From NCBI RefSeq assembly GCF_007859945.1, contig NZ_SJPQ01000001.1, positions 310,001 through 374,000 on the forward strand: 64,000 bases of DNA, given 5' to 3'. Made by a program: the position numbers and the translations under genes. Positions 46,010 through 55,408 of this stretch are shown piece after piece. Below the pieces are notes generated by a model. That model searched no databases, was not told the DNA's origin, and saw only the letters and a list, made by a program, of their open reading frames with translations. The number at the start of each line of letters is the position of its first letter. Position 1 is the stretch's first letter. Source of the DNA: Pseudobythopirellula maris. GTDB lineage: Bacteria; Planctomycetota; Planctomycetia; Pirellulales; Lacipirellulaceae.

Positions 46010-48235
46010 TTAATAGGCCGACCAGAAGAGCCGGCTGAGCGTGTCGAGCAGCCGCTCGCCGAGCGGCGTGGCGCCGGCGTCGATCTTCACGCGACCCAGG
46101 GCGCCGATCGGCAACTCGGCCGGCGGCTCGTCGAACTCGATGAGCGCCAAGCAAATCGCCTCTTCGCTGAGCGTGGCGCGAGAGCGAGCGAACCACAATC
46201 CCTGAGCGGGATTTTCCCGGTCGGTGTGCGCTGTGCGCCGCGAAACCTCGACGAGCTTGCCCGTGACCACCTTGGGGCCCAGGGCGCCGATCGCTAAACG
46301 AACCGGCTGGCCAGGGCGGATGAGGTCGGATTGCGACTCGTCGACAAACGCCTCGACGACCAAGTCGCTCGGCTCGCCCACCTGGCAGACCACGGTTCCC
46401 TCCTCGAGCCAAGCGCCAGCCAGCGGGGCGCGGTTCGCCGCGTCGAGCGGGCTCCCTCGCCAAGTCGAAAGCTCCCGATCGTCGGCTTCCGCTCCCGACG
46501 CCTCGCTCGGGGACGCGAGGTTCTGCGGCGCTGTGACGACGCCGTCGCGCGGGGCTCGCAGGGTGAGCCTTTCGGATTCGGCCTCGAGGTCGGTCAGCCG
46601 TTTGCTCAAGGCCTCAAGCGTCGCGCGAGCTGCTGGCAAGCGAGTCCCCGACTGGGGGTCTTCGGCGCGCAAGACACCGAGGTGCTCGACCACGAGCCGC
46701 TGCTCGGCGACTTCGCCGCGGAGGCGGGCGATCGCGTGCTCGGTGTCGGGATTGGCGAGCCGCGCGACAACGTCCCCCTGGGAGACCCAGTCACCCGGCG
46801 CGGCGGCGTGCACCAAGCGACCCGCCATGGTGACGGCCACGGCCGTCGCCCCGCGGGGCGCCACCACGGCCGCGGCGGTCACCCGGTGAGGCAGGGGCGT
46901 GTTGAGCGCCGCGGCGGCGATCACGATCGCCGCCAAGCTCGCCAACACCGCCCGCCCGCCGCGCAACCGCCGCCGCGCGATCGGGTTGCCGGCAAAGCCG
47001 ACCGCTTGGCGTATCGGGCCGGCGATCATGGCCGACGCCATCAAGATCGCGAGCCCCCAGGCTATCGCCTGCAACCTCAGCGGCGCTAACGAGGCGAACA
47101 GCAGCATCACGATGGTCGCCATCACGACCGTGAGATAAACACGAGAAACAACCCCGTAAGCGGCCATCCAAGTCGGCTCGGCGGGCGATGGGGGGCCGGT
47201 CGGAGGGCGGAAGAACCAGCGGCCCACGACAGCTGCGCTCGCCTTTCGCGAGCGTTCCCAAAGATTGGGCGTCCGCGTGAGGTCCGAGAGCAGGTAGTAA
47301 CCGTCGTAACGCATCAGTGGGTTCGCGTTCACGACCAGCGTGCCCAGAGCGCCTACCACGATGGTGTTCACGGCCAACAGTCGCACGAGTCCCGGCTCGC
47401 TGTAACGCCAAACCAGCACCGCGATCGAGGCCAGGGCGATCTCGACCAGCACCCCCGCGGCGCTGACGAGCATCCGCCCCGCGCGGCTCGGCAACCGCCA
47501 GGCGTCTGAGACGTCGCAGTAGAGACACGGCGTGAAGGCGAGCAGCATGACGCCGAGTTCGTGGACGGCGCCGCCGCCGCGTTTGCAACCGACGGCGTGA
47601 CCAAGCTCGTGCAAGGTTTTCATCGCGGCCACGGTCGCCAGCAACAGCAGCCACACGCCCGGCTGAGAGAGCGAATCGAGACGCGGCAGGTCGGCCAGGA
47701 AGCGGTCGAAGTTCGTGAACAAGATCGACGCGGCGATTGCCGCCAGCACAGCGATCGTGACGAGGCCCGCGAATGAGAAGATCCCTCCCAACCAAGGCGC
47801 AACGCCCTGCAAGAAACGGTCGGGGTCGACGCCGCGCGTGCGCATGGCGAGCAACCGGGTCCAGCCCCAGCGGCGCGAGTTCGCACGGCGTTTCTCCTCC
47901 ATACGCCACAAGGCGTCGGCCTGGCCGGGCAGTTCCGACACCACCAGCCCCGCCTCGGTGAGCCGAGACAGATAAGCCTGAAGCTCCGCCTCGCTCACCC
48001 GCCGCGGCGCAAAACGCCGCTCGAACAGCCGCCGCAACTGGCGGAGCGTCACGCCCTCTTTGTCGAGTCCGACTAGGAGCGCGTGCTCTTCTTCGCTCAG
48101 CTCGAAATGGGCGAGTGTGACCGGATCGGTCACGACGCAACGACCGGAAACGGCGCCGGGGCTCGTGGTGAGCACATCGCGACGCGGCGTAAGGCGGAGC
48201 GGTCGATCGGCCGCCGAGGCGAACGAGGCGTTCAT
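46010..48235 (-). CDS. PqqD-like / M50 (site-2 protease type) / HlyD fusion membrane protein
   Basis: A 741-residue protein from ATG 48235. Residues about 30-105 look like a PqqD-like winged helix (TLAHFELSEEEHALLVGLD, GVTLRQLRRLFERRF, LSRLTEAGLV). The membrane part has M50 metalloprotease signatures: TLHELGHAVGCKRGGG (HExxH, residues 209-213) and NANPLMRYDGYYLLSD (second motif, Asp311), plus FTPCLYCDVSDAWRLPSRAG. The C-terminal 250 residues are an HlyD-like adaptor with lipoyl halves (GDWVSQGDVVARLANPD, LTLRAPRDGVVTAPQ) and a coiled coil. It overlaps the next HlyD gene by 4 bp (ATGA). Probably part of an export machine in the inner membrane. Confidence 0.85.
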   Translation of the reverse strand: MNASFASAADRPLRLTPRRDVLTTSPGAVSGRCVVTDPVTLAHFELSEEEHALLVGLDKEGVTLRQLRRLFERRFAPRRVSEAELQAYLSRLTEAGLVVSELPGQADALWRMEEKRRANSRRWGWTRLLAMRTRGVDPDRFLQGVAPWLGGIFSFAGLVTIAVLAAIAASILFTNFDRFLADLPRLDSLSQPGVWLLLLATVAAMKTLHELGHAVGCKRGGGAVHELGVMLLAFTPCLYCDVSDAWRLPSRAGRMLVSAAGVLVEIALASIAVLVWRYSEPGLVRLLAVNTIVVGALGTLVVNANPLMRYDGYYLLSDLTRTPNLWERSRKASAAVVGRWFFRPPTGPPSPAEPTWMAAYGVVSRVYLTVVMATIVMLLFASLAPLRLQAIAWGLAILMASAMIAGPIRQAVGFAGNPIARRRLRGGRAVLASLAAIVIAAAALNTPLPHRVTAAAVVAPRGATAVAVTMAGRLVHAAAPGDWVSQGDVVARLANPDTEHAIARLRGEVAEQRLVVEHLGVLRAEDPQSGTRLPAARATLEALSKRLTDLEAESERLTLRAPRDGVVTAPQNLASPSEASGAEADDRELSTWRGSPLDAANRAPLAGAWLEEGTVVCQVGEPSDLVVEAFVDESQSDLIRPGQPVRLAIGALGPKVVTGKLVEVSRRTAHTDRENPAQGLWFARSRATLSEEAICLALIEFDEPPAELPIGALGRVKIDAGATPLGERLLDTLSRLFWSAY

Positions 48236-49173
48236 CGCGGCGCCTCGCGGTGTTCGCCGGCGTCGCGCGGCTGCCTGTCGCCGCGGCCCTGGGACTCCCC
48301 AATGCTGATCGTCATCTCGCCACGCGCGCCGGGCCGCAGTCGCCCGTGGCGGTTGTCGACTTCGGCCCACACGCGCACCTGCGCGTTGATCGGATCGACC
48401 TCGGGACTCACAAAGGCGAGGCGGCCCTCGACGACGGTCGGCGGCCCGGCGCCCGTCAATTCGAGCCGTACCACGTCGCCGGGATGGACTGCTGTGGCCC
48501 GGGATGCTTCGACGAACCCCTCGGCTTTGAGCGTGCTCGTGTCGACCAGCCGGAAGGCGCGTTGCCCCGGCTCGACCCATTCACCGAGGCGAACGAAAGA
48601 CTCCACCACCACGCCGCCGAACGGCGCGGTGATCTGGCGGCGCTCGACCTCGAGCTTGGCGACTGACAGCTCGTGCTCGCGGAGTTTGAGCTCCAGCAAC
48701 GCCTCTTTGTGATTCTCCTCGGCCTGCTCGTGCTCGAGCTCGGCCTGTTCGACTTTGAGCCGCTCGACGTCGATCTGCGACTGCGAGATGCTTTTAGCAA
48801 ACCGCTCGATCGACTCGCGCGAGCGGGCGAGTTCGGCGGCGGCGGTCTCGCCCGCCTTGGCGGAGAAACGGAGTTGCACGTCGTTGCGGGCCGCCTGCTC
48901 GGCGATCGCCCGCCGCGCCTCAGCGGCTAGCAGAGCGAGCCGCGCTTCGGCGTCGTCGATGCGCGCCAATGCCTGGCCGCGGCGGACCGTGTCGCCCTCG
49001 CGAACGAGCACCGCTTCGAGGGCGCCGCTGGCGCGCGAAGGCGCCTCGGCCTCGGTGATCAACCGCAGCACCACCCCTTCGACTACGACAGGCTCGCCGC
49101 CCCAGGCTAGGCCAGAGCTTGTTAGTGCCAGCCCGAGCGAGAGCAACATCGTTCTAGTAAAGATTGAACGCAT
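48232..49173 (-). CDS. HlyD-family periplasmic adaptor
   Basis: A 313-residue protein from ATG 49173, whose A is also the last base of the upstream stop (TGATG). Signal peptide MRSIFTRTMLLSLGLALTSS. Lipoyl half VLVREGDTVRRGQALARIDD, a long coiled coil (SISQSQIDVERLKVEQAELE), second lipoyl half TAPFGGVVVESFVRLGEWV and a beta-barrel (LKAEGFVEASRATAVHPGDV) make a complete membrane-fusion protein. Such adaptors bridge an inner-membrane pump with a TolC channel. It is translationally coupled to both neighbours. Confidence 0.92.
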   Translation of the reverse strand: MRSIFTRTMLLSLGLALTSSGLAWGGEPVVVEGVVLRLITEAEAPSRASGALEAVLVREGDTVRRGQALARIDDAEARLALLAAEARRAIAEQAARNDVQLRFSAKAGETAAAELARSRESIERFAKSISQSQIDVERLKVEQAELEHEQAEENHKEALLELKLREHELSVAKLEVERRQITAPFGGVVVESFVRLGEWVEPGQRAFRLVDTSTLKAEGFVEASRATAVHPGDVVRLELTGAGPPTVVEGRLAFVSPEVDPINAQVRVWAEVDNRHGRLRPGARGEMTISIGESQGRGDRQPRDAGEHREAPR

Positions 49174-51191
49174 CAGAATCGCCACCATGTCACGAGGGCG
49201 TCGACAAGGTCTCCCAACCACACGCGACCGAGAGGTTTCTGGCCGCAATGCACACGGGCGAGCACCGTCTCGCCTGGCCGCAGGGTGCGGCGCCCCTCGG
49301 CCTCGGAGAGCAGCGGCGAGTCGGGCTCGACCGTCACAAGCACCGACGGGCGGGCGCCATCGCCTACAGGCGCGGTTGCACTGGCCGCGATCTCGACGAC
49401 CCGACCGGTGAGCTCTTTGTCGCCCAGCGTCGACAAGCGGAATTCAACCGCCAGCGGTTCCGCCGACTCACGCTCGGCCGCCAGCAACCGGCCGATGCGG
49501 TCGTCTGGCGCCGCCAACTCCAGACGCCAGGGGGCGTCGTCGGCGACGACGGAGACGAGCAGCTGGCCCCGCTCGACCGGTCGCGCGTCGATCTTCTGTT
49601 CGATCCGCCAACTGATCACGCGCCCGGCGATCGGGCTGCGCACGGTGAGCGCCTGGCGGTCGCGTTCGTACAACGCCAGCTCTTCACGCAAGCTCTCGAG
49701 CCGTTGGCCGAGCTCGCGGGCCTCGGCCGAGAGTCGCAGAGAGTCGGTCGGCTCGCCCCGCCTCGAATCGAGGCTCGCCCGCGCGGCGGCGATCGCGTCG
49801 AGCTGCCGCTCGGCCGTGAGCAATTCGCCCGTGAGCCGGCTCAGCTGAAGATCGTTCTGCGGATCACGGAGCACGACGAGCGGCTGCCCCTCGGCGACCC
49901 GGTCGCCGTGCGCGACCTGCACGCGATCGACCAGACCGCTCGCCGGGGCGAACAAATCGCTCCGCACCGCGGGCCGCAACTCGCCGCGAGCAACCACGAC
50001 GTCGTCGGCTTGAATCAACAAGAGCGCCGCCGCCAACGCGGCCGTGACGACCGCCGCCAGCAGAACCCGCAGCCACCCGCCGGGACGTTTTAAAGCACGC
50101 AACGCCTTGGAGAATCCTAAAAGCGGCAGCGAATCGTATTCGATCGCCGCGCTAAGCGCCGGAGCGCACACGGCGGCCGACTCGAGCAACATGGGCTTGT
50201 CGAGCGGCTCGCCGTCGAATCGCTCGCCAATCAGCACGCCGAGAACGGGAGCAAGTTCCTCGCCAGGCTCCGGCGCCAGGCGGATCGGCACGGCGAGCAC
50301 CTGCCGGGCGTGCGAGCCGTCGGCGTGTTCGTGGAGCAGGTCCGTGGCGATCTCGGCTTCCGCGCCGCCCCGCTCGGTGTGATCTTGGTCGAGCCACAGC
50401 GGCTCGCCGTCGTGCCGGCAGAGACGCGCCAACCTTTCGAGCCGTCGAGCGGCTTGGCCACGCCGTTCGACGCGCGAGGCGCCGCTCACGGCCAGCAACT
50501 CGCAACGCGTCAGCCGCCCGGCGCCGGCGGTGCGCACCAGGCTCACCCGGTCGCAATGGCCGAGGCGCCGGCTGCCCTCGACGATTCGCATCGCCGTGGG
50601 CGTCAGTCGCGTGTCGCGGCCCGTGTCGCTCGCAAAACGGAGCAACGCGGCGAGATCGTGCTGCGAAGATCCCACGCCGGTCGCTTTATGGCGAGCAGCG
50701 GCGATCGCCGCCGCCTCGGCCAAGAACTCCGCAGCGCAATCGAGTCGCTCGGCGGGCGTGTCGGGGGCAAACAGCAACTCGATGAGCGCCGCCGTGCCGC
50801 CCGCCGCGGATCCCCCACCAGACGGCACGCGCGCGATCACGCACGACGAGCCCACATAAGTCGCCTCGCGATGCACCACCGCCCGCGAGAGGTCCGCCTC
50901 GCGGAGTTCGCGTTGTTCATCCTCGGCGCCAACGCCCAGCGCCAGCAGCGGCCGCAGACGGCCCGGTTCCTCGACAAGCCACACCGCCCCGCCAGCCGCG
51001 GCGAGACGATCGCTGCTCGCCCGGAGCAATTGTTCGTAGAAGGCTTCGGCCCCGCCCGCCCCCGCAGCCAGCAACGCCAGCTCTTCAAGCGTTTCGCCGA
51101 GCACGCTCCAGACCGCCTCGCCGTCGCGATCGCATGGCCGATCGGACTGCTCGCTAGCGGCGGTGTCGGCGTTGGAAGAGGTGGGGGCCAT
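49173..51191 (-). CDS. GAF-like sensor fused to an HlyD-type adaptor
   Basis: A 672-residue protein from ATG 51191. Residues 25-365 are cytoplasmic and look like two GAF-like domains (AGGAVWLVEEPGRLRPLLAL, HARQVLAVPIRLAPE, LGVLIGERFDGEPL). One TM helix (about 388-408, LRVLLAAVVTAALAAALLLI) leads to a HlyD part: VVARGELRPAVRSDLFAPAS, LVDRVQVAHGDRVAEGQPLV, a coiled coil (LLTAERQLDAIAAARASLD) and VRSPIAGRVISWRIEQ. This puts a ligand-sensing module on the cytoplasmic side of an adaptor. It is the first gene of the minus-strand set. Confidence 0.83.
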   Translation of the reverse strand: MAPTSSNADTAASEQSDRPCDRDGEAVWSVLGETLEELALLAAGAGGAEAFYEQLLRASSDRLAAAGGAVWLVEEPGRLRPLLALGVGAEDEQRELREADLSRAVVHREATYVGSSCVIARVPSGGGSAAGGTAALIELLFAPDTPAERLDCAAEFLAEAAAIAAARHKATGVGSSQHDLAALLRFASDTGRDTRLTPTAMRIVEGSRRLGHCDRVSLVRTAGAGRLTRCELLAVSGASRVERRGQAARRLERLARLCRHDGEPLWLDQDHTERGGAEAEIATDLLHEHADGSHARQVLAVPIRLAPEPGEELAPVLGVLIGERFDGEPLDKPMLLESAAVCAPALSAAIEYDSLPLLGFSKALRALKRPGGWLRVLLAAVVTAALAAALLLIQADDVVVARGELRPAVRSDLFAPASGLVDRVQVAHGDRVAEGQPLVVLRDPQNDLQLSRLTGELLTAERQLDAIAAARASLDSRRGEPTDSLRLSAEARELGQRLESLREELALYERDRQALTVRSPIAGRVISWRIEQKIDARPVERGQLLVSVVADDAPWRLELAAPDDRIGRLLAAERESAEPLAVEFRLSTLGDKELTGRVVEIAASATAPVGDGARPSVLVTVEPDSPLLSEAEGRRTLRPGETVLARVHCGQKPLGRVWLGDLVDALVTWWRF

Positions 51192-51427
51192 ACACGCCAG
51201 TTTATCAACGCCTCGCAAATCCCCCCCTCCCCGGGCGCGCCGAGCCGGCGGATTCTTTGCCGACTCGGCGAGCCGTAGCGATCCGGCCGATTACACCGCT
51301 TTTACTGGTTCGATCGCCTGCCGGCGCCGATGGCTACAACAAGAAACGGTGCGCTGCATCCGCCAAGGGATGGGCGACGCCATCACCCAGGGCAGCTGCT
51401 AGCACAACCCACGGGGACCGTCGTCCG

Positions 51428-53638
51428 GTGAAATTCCTGCGGAATAGTCGACCGAAGGCAAACACGCTGCGGGCCTTGCTCGCCGTGGCGGTCGTTGTCG
51501 CCCCAGCCGCGGGCTGCCGCTCGGGCGCGTCGAGCAAGTTCAAGGCTTGCTCGTCGGTCGTGGACCAGGACTGCTACACGCAGGCCGCCAGCGAGATCGA
51601 GTACCCGGCGGTGAGCCTTTGCACGCTCGAGGCGTGCAACGACCCGCTTGTCTCGGCCGCTCCTCACATGCTCAGCGACCCGACCCCCGCCGACTATCGC
51701 GAGTTGGTGCTCGAGGACGCGGTGCGCATCGGGCTGCAGCACTCGGCCGTGTTGCACGATCTGGGCGGAACGGTGCTCCGCGCCCCGGACGCCACGCGCA
51801 CGCGCTGGGACCCGTCGATCCGCGAAACCGATCCGGCCACCGGCATCGAAGCGGCCCTCAGCGCGTTCGACGCCGAGTTCACCACCAGCGTGTTCAACGA
51901 GAAGAACGACCGGGCGATCAACAACCAGTTCTTCGGCGGCGGCACCCGCATCCTGCTGCAGGACACGAGCGTCACGCAGATGCAACTGCGCAAACGCGGC
52001 GTGACCGGCACGGAGATGACGCTCCGCAACCTGATCGAGTTCGACTCGAACAACGCGCCGGGCAACTTCTTCCAGAGCGCCTGGACCACCAAAGTCGAAG
52101 GCGAGGTGCGCCACCCGTTCCTGCAAGGCGGCGGCGTGCAGTACAACCGCATCGCCGGCCCATCGACGACGCCAGGCGTTTACAACGGCGTGCTGATCGC
52201 GCGGGCGAACACCGACGTGCAATTGGCGGAGTTCGAGATCGCCGTCCGCAACCTGGTGAGCAACCTCGAGAACGCCTACTGGGATCTCTACTTCGCCTAC
52301 CGCGACCTCGACGCCAAGATCGCGGCCCGCGACGCGTCGCTGGAGACATGGCGGCGGGTGCAAGCTCTCTACCAAGCGGGTCGCCGCGGCGGCGAGGCGG
52401 AGAAAGAAGCCCAGGCTCGCGAGCAGTACTACCGCTTCCAGGAAGAAGTCCAGAACGCACTGAGCGGCAAGCTCGTCGATGGCACCCGCACCGGCAACGG
52501 CAGCCAAGGCGGCACGTTCCGAGCCACCGGCGGCGTGTACGCGGCCGAGCGGCAGCTGCGGCGGCTGATGGGACTGCCCACGAGCGACGGACAATTGCTA
52601 CGGCCCTCGACCGAACCGGTTGTTTCGCAGGTCGTGTTCGACTGGGAACACGTGGCCAGCGAGGCGGTCGAGCGTCGGGCCGAGTTGCGCCGCCAGCGGT
52701 GGCGGATCCGCCGCCGGGAGCTGGAGTACGTCGCCAGCAAGAACCACCTGCTGCCGCGTCTCGACGCGGTCGGCCGCTACCGCTTCCGCGGATTCGGCGA
52801 TGACTTCGCTCACTCGGGGGGCAACAACGGCCGGTTCGACAACTCGCTCGAGGACCTCACGACCGGCGATTTCCAGGAGTGGCAGGTCGGCGTCGAGCTC
52901 AGCGTGCCGATCGGCTTCCGCCAGGCCCACGCCGGCGTGCGCAACGCCGAACTCCACCTGGCCCGCGAGCGGGCGATTCTGTGCGACCAGCAGTCCGAAG
53001 TGGTCCACGAGGTCGCCGGCGCCGTGGCCGAGGTCGATCGTGCTTACCTGGTGTCGCAAACCAGCTACAACCGCCTGATCGCGAGCCGCGAGCAGCTCGA
53101 CGCCGTTTCGGCGGCCTTCGAGTCGGACAAGGCGCCCCTCGACCTGCTGCTCGAAGCGCAGCGCAAGGTGGCCGAGGCCGAGTCGCGGTTCTTCCGCAGC
53201 ACGGTGGAGCACGCCCTGGCGGTCAAGAACGTTCACTTCGTGAAGGGGACCTTGCTGGAGTACGATGGCGTGGCGCTCGCCGAGGGCCCCTGGCCCAGCA
53301 AAGCGTACCACGACGCGGCGGACCTCGAGTCGCGACGCGCCCGGCCGCGCAAGCTGAGTTACATTGCTGACCGCCCTGAGAAAGTCGCGCAGGCGCCCTT
53401 CGATCAGATCCGCGCCAGCAGGCCCACACCGCTGCCGTCACCGGTAGACGTCCCGACCTTGGTGCCCGCCCCACCGGCCAATTGGCCCGCGCCGCTGAGC
53501 GATGGCGCCCGTGCTCTGCCGCCAACCGATATCCTTCGGCCGGTCGAACTCAAGCCAGTGGGCTACAGCGAGCCCTTGAAACGAGACCCCGCATCGGCGC
53601 CGAAGCTGTTGGCTCCGCTCGCAACAGGCTCGCGTTGA
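51428..53638 (+). CDS. TolC-family outer membrane efflux lipoprotein
   Basis: A 736-residue protein, GTG 51428. Signal with lipobox AAGC (LLAVAVVVAPAAGC). The outer membrane efflux protein fold appears as two repeats with long helices: LVLEDAVRIGLQHSAVLHDL, FEIAVRNLVSNLENAYWDLY, HLARERAILCDQQSEVVHEV and LEAQRKVAEAESRFFRSTVE, and strands around QLRKRGVTGTEMTLRNLIEF. It is longer than most TolC proteins, with a Pro-rich C-terminal tail (PTPLPSPVDVPTLVPAPP). Divergent from the HlyD/M50 genes, it is the likely outer membrane channel of that system. Confidence 0.9.
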   Translation: MKFLRNSRPKANTLRALLAVAVVVAPAAGCRSGASSKFKACSSVVDQDCYTQAASEIEYPAVSLCTLEACNDPLVSAAPHMLSDPTPADYRELVLEDAVRIGLQHSAVLHDLGGTVLRAPDATRTRWDPSIRETDPATGIEAALSAFDAEFTTSVFNEKNDRAINNQFFGGGTRILLQDTSVTQMQLRKRGVTGTEMTLRNLIEFDSNNAPGNFFQSAWTTKVEGEVRHPFLQGGGVQYNRIAGPSTTPGVYNGVLIARANTDVQLAEFEIAVRNLVSNLENAYWDLYFAYRDLDAKIAARDASLETWRRVQALYQAGRRGGEAEKEAQAREQYYRFQEEVQNALSGKLVDGTRTGNGSQGGTFRATGGVYAAERQLRRLMGLPTSDGQLLRPSTEPVVSQVVFDWEHVASEAVERRAELRRQRWRIRRRELEYVASKNHLLPRLDAVGRYRFRGFGDDFAHSGGNNGRFDNSLEDLTTGDFQEWQVGVELSVPIGFRQAHAGVRNAELHLARERAILCDQQSEVVHEVAGAVAEVDRAYLVSQTSYNRLIASREQLDAVSAAFESDKAPLDLLLEAQRKVAEAESRFFRSTVEHALAVKNVHFVKGTLLEYDGVALAEGPWPSKAYHDAADLESRRARPRKLSYIADRPEKVAQAPFDQIRASRPTPLPSPVDVPTLVPAPPANWPAPLSDGARALPPTDILRPVELKPVGYSEPLKRDPASAPKLLAPLATGSR

Positions 53639-53683
53639 GTTTTGCCGTCTCGACAAGCGGGCGATGGCGAGGATGATAGGGGC

Positions 53684-55150
53684 ATGCTCGCTAGCCGATT
53701 GTATTGGAACCTCTTTTTCGCGCTCGCTTGCGTGTTTCTCGCTGCGGCGGTGTTCTGGCACTTCGTGACGCTCGACATCAGCGAACTCTCTGCCGTGGCG
53801 TCGTCCGAAGCTGCGACAGCAGCAGGGGCCGAGGCCTCCGGCGGTCTCGGCGCTGACCGGCCCGGCTCCAAGCGGTCTCAGCCCAGCGGGGTGCAGATCT
53901 TCGCCTGCGTTGTGCTGGCTGGGCTGGTGCTGATGTGCATCGCCTACGGCGTCGCTCGCCCGATCCTGAGGTCGATCCGCAAGCTTGACGCCGCGGTCAA
54001 GGAGATGGAGGCCGGGCGGTTCAAGCAGCGTGTGTTCACGCCCCACAACGACGAGATCGGCTCGCTCGCCGCGTCGCTCACCCAAATGGGCGCCGGGGTC
54101 GACGCCCTCGTGACCGAACTGCGCGAGAGCGACCGCCGCCAAGCGACCGTGCTCGGCGGCATGATCGAGGGGGTCCTCGCGATCGACAACCAGCAGCACC
54201 TGCTGCTGGTGAACAACGCCGCCGGGCGGCAGTTCGGCTTCCACCCCCTCGAAGCCGAGGGACGGCCGCTGCTGGAGATGGTCCGCAGCCACCCGCTGCA
54301 TCAGGCCGTGGCCGTGGGGCTCGATACACGCCAGCCGCAGCGGCTCGAGATCGACTGGGAGGGCCGCGCCCTGTCGGTGCAGGTCACCCCGTTGGTCGGC
54401 TCGGCGAGCGACGGCGCGGTGATCGTGCTGCACGACACGACCGATCTACGCAGGCTCGAATCGCTCAGACGCGACTTCGTGGCCAACGTTTCCCACGAAC
54501 TCAAGACGCCGCTCAGCTCGATCAAGGCTTACGCCGAAACGCTACTCGGCGGCGCCGTCAACGACCCGGAGACCAGCACCAAGTTCCTCGGCCGCATCGA
54601 GGAACAGGCCGACCGGCTCGACCTGCTGATCCAAGACATGCTGCGGCTGGCGCGGATCGAATCGGCGCAGCAGCCGTTCGAGATCGAGCCCGTGGCGATC
54701 GACCAAGCGGTGGCGGCCTGCATCGAAGACTTGCGTCCCAAGGCCGAGCAGAAACAAATCACCCTCACGGCCTTGCCCGATCACCCGCAGTTGCGTGTGA
54801 AGGCTGACACCGAGGGGATGCGGCTGATCCTAGAGAACTTGGTGGACAACGCGATCAAATACACGCCCGAGGGGGGCGAGGTGCGCGTGCTGTGGGGCGC
54901 TTCCACGGTGAACCCCAAGATGACCCAGATCAACGTGACCGACACCGGCCCAGGCATCCCCGAGGCGGCCCAGGCCCGCGTGTTCGAACGCTTCTACCGA
55001 GTCGATAAGGCCCGATCGCGTGAGCTCGGGGGCACCGGGCTGGGGCTGTCGATCGTGAAGCACTTGGTCCAATCTTTCGGCGGAACGGTGGCGGTGAGCT
55101 CCCCGCCCGGTGAGGGATCGACCTTCACAGTGACTCTGCCGACGGCGTAA
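53684..55150 (+). CDS. phoR: Phosphate regulon sensor histidine kinase PhoR
   Basis: A 488-residue kinase from ATG 53684. TM1 (LYWNLFFALACVFLAAAVFW), a short periplasmic part, TM2 (VQIFACVVLAGLVLMCIAYG), HAMP (PILRSIRKLDAAVKEMEAGR), a PAS domain (GMIEGVLAIDNQQHLLLVNN), the HisKA box FVANVSHELKTPLSSIKAYA with the phospho-His, and HATPase with N box LENLVDNAIKYTPEGG, G1 DTGPGIP, F box FERFYRVDK and G2 GGTGLGLSIVKHL. It is the upstream neighbour of a complete pst operon with phoU and phoB, which identifies it as PhoR. Confidence 0.93.
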   Translation: MLASRLYWNLFFALACVFLAAAVFWHFVTLDISELSAVASSEAATAAGAEASGGLGADRPGSKRSQPSGVQIFACVVLAGLVLMCIAYGVARPILRSIRKLDAAVKEMEAGRFKQRVFTPHNDEIGSLAASLTQMGAGVDALVTELRESDRRQATVLGGMIEGVLAIDNQQHLLLVNNAAGRQFGFHPLEAEGRPLLEMVRSHPLHQAVAVGLDTRQPQRLEIDWEGRALSVQVTPLVGSASDGAVIVLHDTTDLRRLESLRRDFVANVSHELKTPLSSIKAYAETLLGGAVNDPETSTKFLGRIEEQADRLDLLIQDMLRLARIESAQQPFEIEPVAIDQAVAACIEDLRPKAEQKQITLTALPDHPQLRVKADTEGMRLILENLVDNAIKYTPEGGEVRVLWGASTVNPKMTQINVTDTGPGIPEAAQARVFERFYRVDKARSRELGGTGLGLSIVKHLVQSFGGTVAVSSPPGEGSTFTVTLPTA

Positions 55151-55260
55151 GGCTTGCGGCGGGATAGCCGAGTCACGAGGTGGTTTTTATCGCCTGCGGC
55201 AATCCGGTGAACCGGTAAAAACAGCCATTTTGGTCGTTTTCGGGCCAATAGCCCCTCGTC

Positions 55261-55288
55261 CTTCACGCCGTCTTCACAGTTCCTTCAC
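55261..55288 (+). promoter_or_regulatory. Pho box: three CTTCAC direct repeats before pstS
   Basis: CTTCAC at 55261-55266, 55272-55277 and 55283-55288, exactly 11 bp apart, the repeat spacing of PhoB-binding sites. A possible -10 (TTAGACT, about 55298) follows at the right distance if the last repeat replaces the -35. The pstS start is 120 bp downstream. Confidence 0.8.
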
Positions 55289-55408
55289 ATAGGCGCCTTA
55301 GACTTCGCGGCTCAGAACCTCCCCCCTGACCTTCGAACTCTTAGCCCACCCCCAAGGTCGCGTCCTTACGCTGGACGTTGCTGCGGACAAGGAAGGACCT
55401 TCCCTACG

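Noticed and set aside
45513-46463. Minus-strand frame of 316 codons across the integron end
   Set aside because: Most of it is the shadow of the M50 gene in another frame, and the rest runs through an attC. Composition is Arg-rich and there is no domain.
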